From the NCBI GenBank assembly GCA_037974665.1, contig CM075771.1:17643425-17707424 (forward strand): a stretch of DNA of 64,000 nt. The letters run 5' to 3'. A program made the position numbers and the translations under genes. This document shows positions 48,584 through 60,305 of this stretch, piece after piece (position 1 is the first letter of the stretch; each line of letters starts with the position of its first letter). The notes below the pieces were generated by a model that was not told where the DNA came from, did not search any database, and saw nothing but the letters and a program-made list of their open reading frames with translations. The DNA is from Ehretia macrophylla (lineage: Eukaryota > Streptophyta > Magnoliopsida > Boraginales > Ehretiaceae).

Positions 48584-51395
48584 AAAAGAATTTCGTCCCG
48601 AAATTCATTCTTGCCTATTGAGGTCATTTAGACGGATTCCGACCATTGTTATTTTCCAACTCCGGGTCGTCCTTTGCTCTGTGATCTCTCTTACCACAAC
48701 GAATTCACTTCCTAGCTTTCTCCAATCATTTAATTCGGTGTGACCCCTACATTTACAGTTCGTTCCTTTGAACAACTCTATTTTCTCCAATTGATCTTAA
48801 GGTCGAGTTCATTAACTAAGGTTAAAATCTCCAAACATAGTCATCAAAGCTGCATCGGTATTCTAACAATATAACTATAACTCCAAAATCATGACTCATG
48901 TTGTATCAATCTCGCATTCATACCTCAAAAGGAATATCACAATAATTCCATGATCCTAGGGTGACATACGCTAATTTCAAGATGATAGGTCTATATCCGA
49001 TTTACATATCCTATCTACTAGCTTCAAAATTGTTAGCACGTAGGACATACACATGTTATGGATTATTTTCACGATACGACCCTATTTTCAGGTTGAACTC
49101 ACCAAACAAACTAATCCATCTCAAGTCATCATCTATCGGTAGTATCATAGTTCTTATCTTGAAGGTACATTGGATTATTAAATCTTCTAATGACTAGTCT
49201 TCCGGTTATAAGCTCCTATTCACTAACATCATTTCCCCGCTTCGTTAACCTTCACGCTCGTAATCAAGGAGAAAGACCGTTGAGATTCATTAAACTCGAA
49301 TTCTAAGGTTTATTAAGTATCACCAACAAATTGCCATCGAAATTGCATGGTTAAACTATTCATGTAGCACTAGTTCAACTTTTCAAGTAAGCTTCATCAG
49401 CTTGTGATCCACAGTTTATTTCCTTATTCAAATCTCTATTTTCAAGTCATAAGGCTTCAGAATTTTCTTTTAATCTTAACCAAGGCTCCTAAGGTGAATA
49501 GTTTCAATCTCAAATAAATTTCACTCACCTCAACCCAATGTTATGTCATACTTAAAGAGACAATGGTCCTACTCACTTAGCGAACTAGTCATTCCTTTAA
49601 ACATTTAATGCCCGCCAATATATCTTCAACATTAATGTTACTAAGCTAGGTTCATAGCCATGTAAGTGAGATCAATTCTCTACTAGGTTACCGGTCGTAC
49701 AACAACAATCCTAGGACTATAAATGGGTATCGAAATGATCTAGGTCATAAGATAGTTACCATACTAATCCAAGTAGCTTGTTACACAAAATAACTTCAAG
49801 GTCGTGTCAACATAAGAATTATAACCACAATATAATCTAATAGAACTTCAAAAGTAGTCAACGACTCATTTAACTATCACTACAAGATCCGCCCTCCATT
49901 TAACGACCACGATTCGAAGTCTACCAACGGCTAGTTTCTAGACGTGAAACGGTGCACATAATACAGTTGTCTAACAACAGTCTCTTGGGTCATCAGGACT
50001 CTAATTCATCTCTATCTTAACTATATGGAATCTTACTCTCTTCATTTACATGTTCAACTAGCTAAGAGCATCAAGTCTCAATGACCTTAGGTCCTAGGGT
50101 TCACCATGAATCATCATGCATACTCACTATTAGCTATTTAGGATTACTTATCATATCCTAACAACTCCACTTTGCAACCAGATGCTTCAATCTCATTTCT
50201 AGGGTTTATGTACTAGGTCCATCGATCTTACTTCACATAATCACAACTAAATCCGAGGGGCAACAATTTGATACCATGATTCTTAATATCACCAATATCC
50301 AACTTAGGACCTTAGCAACATTAGTCATCTAATACATAATTTAATACCTTACACTTCCATTCGACCTAACATTTAGGTGTAGTCTTCCGAACACGAGTTC
50401 TAGTTACGCGAATTCCTCGATTCCAACATCCCCATATCTTGTTATACTAAAGATTCATCAACCTTGTTAAATTTAGTCTCCAGAGTTGCCTACATGTCTT
50501 GAGGTTATCCATTGTTAAGTTACTTAAACACACTATTCACGCCTTAATAATCTAACCCCTATCGTCAATTTCCACGAGTTTATCTCTTAATTTCTAGGTC
50601 ACAATCTTACCATTGAGTGAACTCGAAACTCGTTAATATACACCTTATTAGATTCAACGATGCTTAATTCCAATCAAGTAAGGATTCAATCATATAAATA
50701 GTCTATTATACCATTTCAAGATATAAGAATTTAATTCAAAAGCAACTCCTAAGTCAAACTTCCATTATAAGCATATGAACATATATATACTACTCCACAT
50801 GTCCAATAGTATATTCTTATATCTAAGGAAAGTTGTATGTACTTAACATTTATTCTTGAACCACAATTAAAAGAACGGTTTAACAGAATCAAGAACTTTA
50901 TAGCTATAAAATTGATAACTTAATCACAGGCATATGTATTCCAAGGATAAGGAGATAATTTTACCTCAACAATTATACCTGTGATACGCATTTTATGTAT
51001 ATGCATATCCAATAATACATACGATCCATCGAGTACCTATGAAGATGTGAGAAATCTCTAACCGAGCCTTTTTCGTTCGTCCTGCACAAATTCACTTCCC
51101 TGAAAGTCCTAATCCTAACTATCTATGTGTATAAACAGTCATTCACGGTTATATAACATGCACATGTATCAAGGAAGGAGTATAAAAGCATGGATGCATT
51201 ATCGAGGTCACTAACGTGTCGATGTGCATGACACATAATGCATATGGTCCTCAAAAGCACATAATATTCAATGCTCAAAGCAATTAAAGCACATTAGCAC
51301 ACATTAACACATATAAACAAGATATCATAATTACCTTAGGGCTTCTACCCATGGTCCGATAGTTGAACCCAACTAACACCTAGTTAGTAAACTAA
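48584..51395 (-). other. Non-coding interior of the LARD-like element
   Basis: About 2.8 kb of AT-rich sequence has no long open frame on either strand and no protease, RT, RNase H or integrase motif. Next to the primer site the leader still resembles the coding elements (GGACCATGGGTAGAAGCCCT on -, about 51340). Near the polypurine end, about 48684-48750 on -, a short segment resembles the gag zinc-knuckle area: GGTCACACCGA followed by TTGGAGAAA, translating as RGHTELNDWRKLGS beside RKGHTEAQCWRKSG. This suggests descent from a Tekay/Del-like element that lost its coding core and gained unrelated sequence. No host gene fragment is recognised. Confidence 0.75.
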
Positions 51396-51407
51396 GCTCT
51401 GATACCA
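51396..51407 (-). promoter_or_regulatory. Primer-binding site of the LARD-like element
   Basis: GCTCTGATACCA on + is the reverse complement of TGGTATCAGAGC, the initiator-Met tRNA site. It lies 14 bases from the LTR end at 51422, similar spacing to elements A and B. Confidence 0.93.
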
Positions 51408-51421
51408 TTCTAATTATAAGG

Positions 51422-54400
51422 TGCCACGCCCCAACCCGGCCTATAAAGGTTAGACTAGGGTGTGATATAATCATTCAAGTCACGTCTCGTACTTAACCGT
51501 TCATGAAGATTTAACACTTAACGTTTCGGCCTAAACTCCAAAATTTTCTGGAAAACCGACAGCATAACGACAGTAATTGGGCTATTTGGTTTGACCTAAT
51601 TCTCGAACGCCTCAAAATTTACCATTTCAGATTCATTTCCCACTAAGATTACTATTTATCATCAGTTGATATGCCTATTGGTTGTCTTTATGACTCGCTT
51701 GATTAATAACCTAGCATGATACTATGTCTCGTTTGTTTGTTAATCCTCGTTACAAAAGTACCTGTTGATCTTAGCTTAATAACGTGTACCTATTTAAGAT
51801 TTGGTTGGTTCATTTTACTTAGACTTTACCTAATGGTTCATATTCCTATTACAGATACTAGCAGTAATAATAGTAAAATGACCATAGTAGTGTCTAGTGT
51901 CTGTCTAGGAATATCAGTACAAACCAAAATTAGACCCCAAATTACAATGGGGGTCTTTTACATTACAATTAACAAGCAACATAAAGGAAATAGTCTTCAA
52001 GTAGCATAGAGTTCACAAGTAGCCATAATCACGCAAAGCACACAAGACAGGCAATCACTCCAAGGATTCATCGTTAGGCACACCGTCCTCGGGTACCTGT
52101 TCTGGATCTTCTTCACCTGAGATGATAAAAGAGGGTGAGTCCTTATGAACTCAACGAGGGGGAACGAGAAATAGGTTTTGAAACTCATTTTCCGGTTCAA
52201 CTTATGAAATCCTTTTGCAAGCATGAATATAACAATAATATAAGTACAAGAACATAAATACCGGTCTTTCCTCCCCGAGGTTCTCTAGGAACCAAGCGAG
52301 AGTACTTATACACATAGTAAAATGATACAGTGAGCTTTTGCTCTCAAATCAGTTCCAGAATCAGTTGTTGCGGCCGACTTCAAATCATCCCCCAAACACG
52401 CCAGGTGGGTGTACTCCGGATGTACCCCGAAATCCTACGACCCAACTCTCCGAGGAAGTCTAGCCCCCAAGCGAGAGAGGGAATGGGACCATGGTAGTCA
52501 CGGGTGCACCGGCAAGCCCGATGCCGCCCGGTGTGCGTGATCGCTACCATGCCGACAGGAAGGGTTGCAACCTTGTATGCAGTGCACATTTATGACATTA
52601 ACATATCACGTTAGGAGGTCAACAAAGTAGGTTGCCTCCGAACAGTCATAAGATTGCACATTGACAAGTAAACAGGCAGGGCACGATAAGACATGTAATT
52701 TCACTTGAAAGGCATATAGAGTTATATGAACATTAAACGGGCAGCCATGTAACACATGTAAATCAAGCCATATAACTCATTTCGAATTCCACGTAATCAG
52801 GTGATAGGATTATTCAACATGCAACAACATCTACGTGGGTTCGGATGCAGGAAAAGCCTATTTGTCAACATGCAATGATCAAAATTACATTAAGGTTATA
52901 AGGGCATCTACGGGCAGCCTACTAAGCATATAATTCACACAATATCCAAATGATCATCACTTAGCAAGACTACCTAGTCATTAGGGTTTCCAATTCGTGC
53001 ATATCCGTGCAATTTAAGCCCCAAACCAATTCAAAATCAATCTCAAGACATGCATCATTTAATTCAACATACTCAAACATTCAAAACAGCTCACACAACA
53101 TCCCAAAGCTACAATCCCAAGCATTTATTTCAACAAGAGAAGTTACAACAATTTTTCTAAGCATAACACTAAGTGAAACCCTTACTACAATAGGCTGTTT
53201 TCTCACAATCATTAAGATAAGCAAACAATCTCCAATTCCATTGAATAAGATGTCAAATTAAAGCTTAATACGTGAACTAAAATCAGAAACCAACCTTGCA
53301 TCATTTGAAGTTCGGGATCATTAGTTATAGCCGAAACAGTGAGATAGCACAAAACTGTCCAGATTTGCACACATTTCGATAATTGACGTTTTTTAGGTAC
53401 TTAGGGTCAGTTTTAGCCTTAGTCCATTTCTGACACAAATGTCCAGAACTGAAAAATATAGCAGCACACCATATTTCATGCATTTTGGACATCATTTACT
53501 AAGTCAAATATGGTTCGTTCTACAAGGTCAGTGCATCTGCTAAAACCTGCTTCATTTTTTCTAGATTTTCAGATTTGGACACATTTTAAAGATTTGCTAT
53601 TTTGAGGACCTTAGAGTCAAAGTTAGCTTCGTCCTATTTCTGTGAAAAATGTTCAAAACTGGTAAAACTAGTCACATACCAATTTTCATGTATTTTAAAC
53701 ATCATTTGCCTAGCTAACCTTACCTCGAAACAAACTGGTCAGAGAGCTGTCAACAATCCGACTTCACCTATCATCACTTTTTCCTAGCTTAGTGACCAAG
53801 CTCTTAGTACATGCATGAGGTTAGAACAAGAAGAAAAGAAATGGAAGCTTAAAAACTCACCTAGGGCCGAAATGAAGACTCTATGTGCTTGTATGCATCT
53901 TTTGAGCTAACTACTTGCTTTCCTTTGCTTGGGCTTGCCTTGAATGGCCTTAGGATGATGAAGATGAGTTGTGAAGTGAAGAGAATCAGCCAAAACCGAG
54001 ATTGAGAGAGAAGAATGAGAGGGAGAGAGAGAAATGTGAGGAGAGTGAGAGAAATGAGAGAAAATAGAAGCTTTTGCAATTGTTGATGCAAATGTTGGCC
54101 TTGGGCATGCAAAAATCTGATTTTGTGTCATCTTTTGAATTGTTTTAGCATGTGTGTAAGAGAATGTTGGGTATTTAGGGATTTTAGGTAGAATAGAATA
54201 TAGGATATGTTTAGAGGTTTGTGAGATTTTGTCTTGTAGTGAGTTTAAAATATAATATTTAGGTGTTAGTGGATTTTGTAGAGATTTGAATTACGATTAT
54301 AATAATAGTTAGTAGTATTTGTAAGATTATTTTATAGTCTAGTGCTTTGTGTAGGATTCTTTCTTGATTAACGTGGTGGCATGAATTCCTAGGTCTAGGG

Positions 54401-54813
54401 CACAAATTACGAGGTAGACACGAACTACGAGGTAAGACACGAACTTCAAGATTAATGCACGTACTTCAAGATAAATGCACGGATTCTAATGCAAATCACG
54501 CAACCCTAGGTAAATGTACGTAAACCAATAAGGCACATAATTCAATGTAATGCACGTAAATCGAGATACGACTCTTAAACCTAGGTTAGGACACGCAATT
54601 CAAGGTCAGGGCACACAAAACAAGACAACGCACGTAATTCAAAGTCGGGGCACGTAAGTCGAGGATTAGTGCACATAATTCTAGGTTAAGGCACGAATGA
54701 CGAGGCATGCACAAAAACCAAGATAGGGCACGTAATCCAAGGTCAGTCATATCATTCTTGGTCTATGGCACGTAAATCAAGGTAACATACATTATTCGGG
54801 GTCGGGCCTCACA
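51422..54813 (-). repeat. 5' LTR of the LARD-like element (subgroup C, 3392 bp)
   Basis: On + it starts TGCCACGCCCC (a one-base variant of the usual TGTCACG terminus) and ends GGTCGGGCCTCACA. It pairs with 44945-48570. The stem-loop is at about 52489-52556 and the minisatellite at 54369-54813. It is shorter than its partner by about 0.23 kb. Confidence 0.92.
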
Positions 54814-54818
54814 CGATG
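54814..54818. repeat. Right target-site duplication of the nested LARD-like element (CGATG)
   Basis: This is the second copy of CGATG. The gag knuckle region of element B continues directly after it. Confidence 0.95.
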
Positions 54819-57800
54819 TGTGAGATGTGGTAGTGATCAGCATCAGATCAAGGATTGCCCTAAATGGCAGGCAGGACAGAATCAGGGTAAACCAGCTGGT
54901 AGAGGCAAGACTCCAGTTCCTAGAGTTCAGGCTCGAGCTTATGCTATTGAGTGCGAGGAGCTTCCAGATGAGACCGCTGTTGTTGAAGGTACATTCTTCA
55001 TACTGAATCAACCTGTTAGGGTGCTAATTGACCCGGGTGCTACTCATTCATTTATTACTCCCTTATGTGTAGAACGTGTGAAACTGAAAGTTGTATGTTT
55101 GCCATACGAAGTAGAAGTTGGTACTCCAATGGGTTCTAAACTTGTTACTAGCTCAGCTTGTAAAGCATGTAAAATCCAAATTAAGGATAGGGAATTCTCA
55201 GCCAATCTTATTGTATTACCTTTTCAAGACTATGAGGTCATTTTAGGGATGGACTGGTTGGCAAAAGATCATGTCCAACTAGATTGCCGGACGAAGATTA
55301 TAACGTTCCGGGTACCTGGTCAACCGATACTGGAGGTAGTAGGTCGGAGAGATTTCACCGGGAGTTCCATCATTTCATCTACGAAAGCAGTGAAGTCCTT
55401 GAGAAAATGGTGTAGTGGATACTTAGCTTACCTCATCAACAAGCCGTCGGACAAAGCTAAGTTGGAGGAAATGCCTGTGATCAAAGACTATGCGGATGTG
55501 TTTCCAGAAGAATTGCCCGGTTTACCCCCAAATCGGGAGATCGAGTTCATTATAGAGTTACTTCCTGGTACCCAGCCGATATGTAAAGCCCCCTATCGGA
55601 TGGCACCGGCCGAGCTACAAGAATTGAAGGACCAATTGCAAGGATTGTTGAAGAAGGGGTTTGTTCAACCAAGTTCTTCTCCGTGGGGTGCACCAGTTCT
55701 ATTTGTAAAGAAGAAAGATGGAACGTTGAGGCTATGCATCGATTACCGAGGATTGAACCAAGTGACTGTCAAGAATAAATACCCACTTCCACTGATCGAC
55801 GAGTTGTTTGATCAACTTCAAGGAGCCAAAGTGTATTCGAAACTCGACTTGAGGCAAAGGTATTATCAATTGCGGATCAAAAAGGAAGATGTGCCTAAAA
55901 CGGCTTTTAGGACAAGATATGGGCATTATGAATATGTGGTGATGCCATTTGGACTAACTAATGCCCCTGCAGCTTTTATGGACTTGATGCACAAGGTATT
56001 TCAACCCTACTTGGACCAGTTTGTGGTGATCTTCATTGTTGATATTTTGGTATACTCAAAATCCGAGGCTGAGCATGAACAACATCTGCGGTTGGTACTG
56101 CAGAAACTTCGAGAGCATCAATTGTACACAAAGTTTAGCAAGTGCGAATTTTGGTTGCAACAGATTGCATTTTTGGGGCATATCATATCCCAAGAGAGAA
56201 TAGCGGTGGATCCAGCAAAGATAGAAGCAGTGATGTCTAGGAAGAAGCCGGAAAATGTTATGGAGGTTCAGAGTTTTCTTGGTCTAGCCAGCTATTATCG
56301 GAGATTCATGAAAGATTTCTCTAAGATTGTAGGACCACTTACAAAGCTCACTCAAAAGAAAACAAAGTTCGTGTGGGATGATAAGTGTGAGAACAGCTTC
56401 CAAGAGTTGAAGAGGAGATTGACTACCGTACCTGTTCTTGCATTGCCTGAAGGGAGTCAAGGTTTTGTAATCTATAGCGATGCTTCAAAGGAATGATTGG
56501 GTTGTGTGTTGATGCAAAATGGTAGGGTGATTGCGTATGCCTCTAGGAAACCAAAGTCATATGAATTGAACTACCCGACGCATGATTTGGAATTAGTGGC
56601 TATTGTGTTCGTACTCAAGAAATGGAGGCATTATCTGTGGGGTAACAAGTTTGAGGTATTTACTGATCACAAGAGCTTGAAATACTTGTTCACTCACAAG
56701 GAGTTGAATATGAGGCAAAGGCGGTGGATGGAGCTTTTGGATGATTATAACTGCACAATCAATTATGTGCCCAGCAAAGCAAATGTAGTTGCAGATGCCT
56801 TAAGTAGGAAAGCGAGCATGGCAAAACTAGAAGTTAAGGTGTAGGAGTTGTTGGAGGAAGCATTTTTGTGGAAACCACAATTGACTCGGAAAGGGTTACT
56901 TTTTGCCACTACACAAGTTCAGTCGACCTTGTTGTCCGAGTTACAAGAGGCTCAACAGAAGGACCAACAATTTTAAAAGATTAAAGAAAGCAACGCAGAT
57001 TTCAAGTTTCATGATGATGGTATTTGGAGGTTTAGGAATCGGATTTGTGTTCCCAATGAACCAAAGCTGAAAAAGAAGATTCTTGAAGAAGCCCATAATT
57101 CAAGATATACTATTCACCCCGGCGGAACAAAGATGTACTGGGATTTGAAGCAACACTATTGGTGGAATAACATGAAGAGAGAGATTGCGGAGTTTGTGGC
57201 ACGGTGTTTGACTTGCCAGAGAGTCAAAGCGAAACATCAACGACCCGCAGGTTTACTTCAACCGTTGGAGATTCCTCAATGGAAATGGGAACACATAACT
57301 ATGGACTTTGTTATGGACCTGCCCAGATCACAAAAGGGTCATGACGCCGTTTGGGTCATAGTGGATAGATTGACTAAGTCGGCGCACTTCTTACCGATGA
57401 ACAAGGAGGATAGTCTTGAGAGATTGGGAGATATGTATGTGGCGGAGATTGTAAGATTACATGGGATGCCTGTGAGTATTGTATCGGATAGGGATCCTCG
57501 TTTTACTTCCCGATTTTGGAAGAGATTGCAAGAAGCTTTGGGAATGAAGTTGAGTTTCAGCACGGCTTATCACCCTCAGACTGACGGACAATCGGAGAGA
57601 ACTATTTAGATTTTGGAGGATATGCTGAGGGCGTGTGTTTTAGACTTCGAGAAAGGTTGGGAGAAATATATGTCTCTAGCGGAGTTCGCTTATAATAATA
57701 GCTATCAAGCCACTATTGGAATGGCCCCATTTGAGGCGTTGTATGGACGTAAGTGTCGATCCCCAATTTACTGGGATGAAGTAGGTGAAACGAAGACTTT

Positions 57801-58353
57801 TGACCCGACCCTTCTACCTGAACTTATGAAGACTGTTGATAATATCCACCTCATCCGGAAATGGATGCTTACCGCCCAAAGCAGACAGAAGAGCTATGCA
57901 GACCGACGGAGACGGAGTCTAGAGTTTGAGGTCGGCGACAAGGTATTCTTGAAGATATCACCTCGGAGGGGACTGATTAAACATGGCAAGGGTGGAAAGT
58001 TGAGCCCGAGATTTGTAGGACCATTTGAGATAATTGAGAAGATTGGCAAATTGGCGTATCGCCTGGCACTACCCCAAAACCTCTCCAATATTCACGACGT
58101 CTTTCATGTTTCAATGTTGTGGAAGTATCACCCTGATCCATCGCATATCTTGGAGCCAGAACCGTTGCAGCTTCGGGAGAACTTGTCTTATGAGGATAAG
58201 CCCATTCGGATCCTAGACCAGTAGGATGGGGAGTTGCGCAACAAAACTATACCGATGGTGAAAGTGCTGTGGAATCATCATGGAGTTGAAGAAGCAACGT
58301 GGGAAAGGCGAGACCAGATGAAGAAACAATATCCAGCTTTATTTCAAAGGTAA
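54819..58353 (+). pseudogene. pol: gag end and pol of element B (protease-RT-RNase H-integrase-chromodomain, fossil)
   Basis: The order is the knuckle area ([14 protein letters not shown]), aspartic protease ([10 protein letters not shown] near 55025), reverse transcriptase ([13 protein letters not shown] near 55490 through the catalytic box near 56040), RNase H (IYSDASKE near 56475; [10 protein letters not shown]), integrase zinc region ([14 protein letters not shown], about 57095-57240), integrase core ([25 protein letters not shown]), GPY/F module ([16 protein letters not shown]) and chromodomain (PIRILDQ, VKVLWNHHGVEE, about 58205-58353). It is the best preserved of the three pol copies: one frame stays open from protease through RNase H for over 500 codons. 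It is still broken at several places. The chromodomain of such integrases is thought to steer insertion to heterochromatin, which fits the satellite setting. Confidence 0.92.
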
Positions 58354-58380
58354 TATTGAATTTCGAGACGAAATTCTTTT

Positions 58381-58393
58381 AAGGAGGGGAGGA
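58381..58393 (+). promoter_or_regulatory. Polypurine tract of element B
   Basis: AAGGAGGGGAGGA directly precedes the LTR start TGTGAGGCCC at 58394. Confidence 0.92.
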
Positions 58394-60305
58394 TGTGAGG
58401 CCCGACCTCGATTTGCGTGCGATATCTCATTTCATGTGTCCTAACCTAGATTTGCGTGCCTTGACCTAGGTTTAAGAATTATGTTCATTTTGTGTGCCAT
58501 GTATTGAATTACGTGCATTCATTTAGGGTTGCATGCATTTACTTGGAAAACGTGCGTTCGTCTCGTAGTTCATGCCCTACCTCGTAGTGCGTACCCTAGA
58601 CCTAGGAAAGTGTTCCCTCACGCTAATCAAGAAAGCATCTTACATGAAGCACTAGGTCATTAATTAATCCTACAAATTTCACTAACTATTATTAAATTAC
58701 TAATTCAACCCACTAGAAGACAAAATCTCACAAAAAGCTAGACATTCCTTATTCTTTATTCCTTATTCTTTTTGCACTTTCAACACACAATTAAATAATG
58801 CTCAAAAGATGACAAAAAATCAGATTTTTAGATGCCTTGGCCGACCACCATGTGGGCTTTTGTGCTTGCTTGTTTAATTCAATTTAATTCCTAGACAAAC
58901 TATGACAATTCTATGACACAAATGCATAAAAAACTAGCTCAAACACCTCCTCAAAACTCCCAATCTCGACCAAATGCTCCTTGCCCATGCTAGGAATTTC
59001 AAAATGCTCCTTGAAGACATAAAAAAGCTGAATTACAAAGCTCAAGGCCGACATATGCCTTAACAATTGCAAAAGCCTTCATTTTTTTTCTTCATTCTCT
59101 CATTTCCTCACATTTCTCTCTCTCCCTCTCATTCTTCTCTCTCTCTCTCGGCCTTGGCTGAGTTTCATCTTACCATTGCTCATCTTCATCATTCCATGGT
59201 GCATCAAGACAAGCAACAAGCAAAGAGACTCGACCAAGCTAGCTAAGTTGCAAGAATCACACATGCAAGCTCTTTGAGTCACCATTTCGGCCTTGGTGAG
59301 TTTGCTAGCTTCCATTTCTTTTCTTCTTGTTCTAACCACATGCATCTACTAAGAACTTGGCCACTAAGCTAGGAAAAATAGAGAAAATCGAGTTGGAGTC
59401 TCGGCTAAGCAAGGAAGAAGAAGAAATTTGTGCTTCATCAAAGTTTTGTGCATCTTCTTGTTGATTTGCTAAGGTGAGGGCTAAAACCTTTTGAAAATCC
59501 TTCAAAAACCCATATGCATGCTCTCAAATGTTTTTCTTTTCTTCTGTACTTGAGATATATGTGTGTTTATAAGCTTTTACAACCATGCATGGCAAGATTT
59601 TGGCTTGAAGGTGATGATAGATGAAATCGGGTTTGGTGACAGCTTTCTGTTTTGTTGTTTCGAAGTCAGTTTGGCTAGGAAAATGATGTTGAAAATGAAT
59701 GAAAATTGGTAGGTAACTATTTTTGCCAGTTTTGAACATTTTGCACAGAAATAGGCCAAAGCAAATTTTGAATCTAAGGTCCTTAAAATTGCAAATCATT
59801 AAAATGTGTCCAAATCTGGAAAGTCTGGAAAAATGAAGCAGGCTTTGGCAGATTCACTGACCTTATGGAACGAACCAGTTATGACTTAGTAAATGACATC
59901 CAAAATGAATGAAATTTGGTGTGCAGCTATATTTTTCAGTTCTGGACGTTTTTGTCAGAAATGAACTAAGGCTAAATCTGATCCTAAGGACCTCAAAAAC
60001 AATAATTATTGAAATGTGTGCAAATCTGGACAGTTTTGTGCGATCCCACTGTTTTGGCTATAACTATTGAACCCGAACTCCAAATGATGCTAGGTTTGTT
60101 TCTGATTTTAGTTCATTTCTTAAGCTTTAATTTGAAATCTTATTCACTGGAATTGGAGATTGTTTACTTGTCTTAATGATTATGAGAAAACAGCTTATTG
60201 CAGTGAGGGTTTCACTTAGTTATATGCTTAGAAAATTTGTTGTAACTTCTCTTGTGGTATTAAATGCTTGGGATTGTGGCATTGGGATGTTGTGGACTGT
60301 TTTGA
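58394..60305 (+). repeat. Partial 3' LTR of element B (subgroup B, ~1.9 kb)
   Basis: It begins TGTGAGGCCCGACC and matches the first part of the 5' LTR at 40712 with about 1-2% differences after the CpG-rich minisatellite. It ends inside the LTR at about 60305 (ACTGTTTTGA), where satellite (GCACAAAATCG) takes over with a few shared bases at the junction. A CT-rich tract lies at 59115-59150. No target duplication is found on this side. Confidence 0.9.

Larger units (their letters stand above)
44945..54813 (-). mobile_element. LARD-like non-autonomous LTR element nested in element B (subgroup C)
   Basis: This is a complete insertion on the - strand, flanked by CGATG. In its own sense it has a 5' LTR (54813-51422), a primer-binding site, a 2.85-kb interior without recognisable coding capacity, a polypurine tract, and a 3' LTR (48570-44945). 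Long LTRs around a long non-coding interior define LARDs, which must borrow proteins from a partner. LTR ends, primer site, leader and polypurine tract closely match the Tekay/Del-like elements here, which are the natural partner family. The two LTRs differ by about 4-8% over most of their length but are identical over one 516-bp tract. It looks structurally whole, with LTRs of unequal length (3626 and 3392 bp). Confidence 0.9.
40712..60305 (+). mobile_element. Tekay/Del-like Ty3/gypsy element B (fossil), with nested LARD-like element
   Basis: The element lies in satellite on the + strand. Parts: 5' LTR 40712-43694; leader and gag 43695-44944; nested opposite-strand element 44945-54813; remainder of gag and all pol domains 54814-58353; polypurine tract; partial 3' LTR 58394-60305. 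Without the nested insert it is about 9.7 kb. The left satellite flank is CTGGG; no matching duplication is seen on the right, where the LTR stops about half way and satellite resumes about 165 bp out of register. Gag and pol are broken roughly six to eight times besides the nested insertion. The overlapping parts of its two LTRs differ by about 1-2% outside the CpG-rich start, which suggests it may be younger than element A. Confidence 0.93.

Noticed and set aside
48584-51395. Possible captured host gene in the LARD-like interior
   Set aside because: There is no long frame, no recognisable motif, and no exon-like pattern on either strand. Only the leader and a short gag-like remnant are recognisable.
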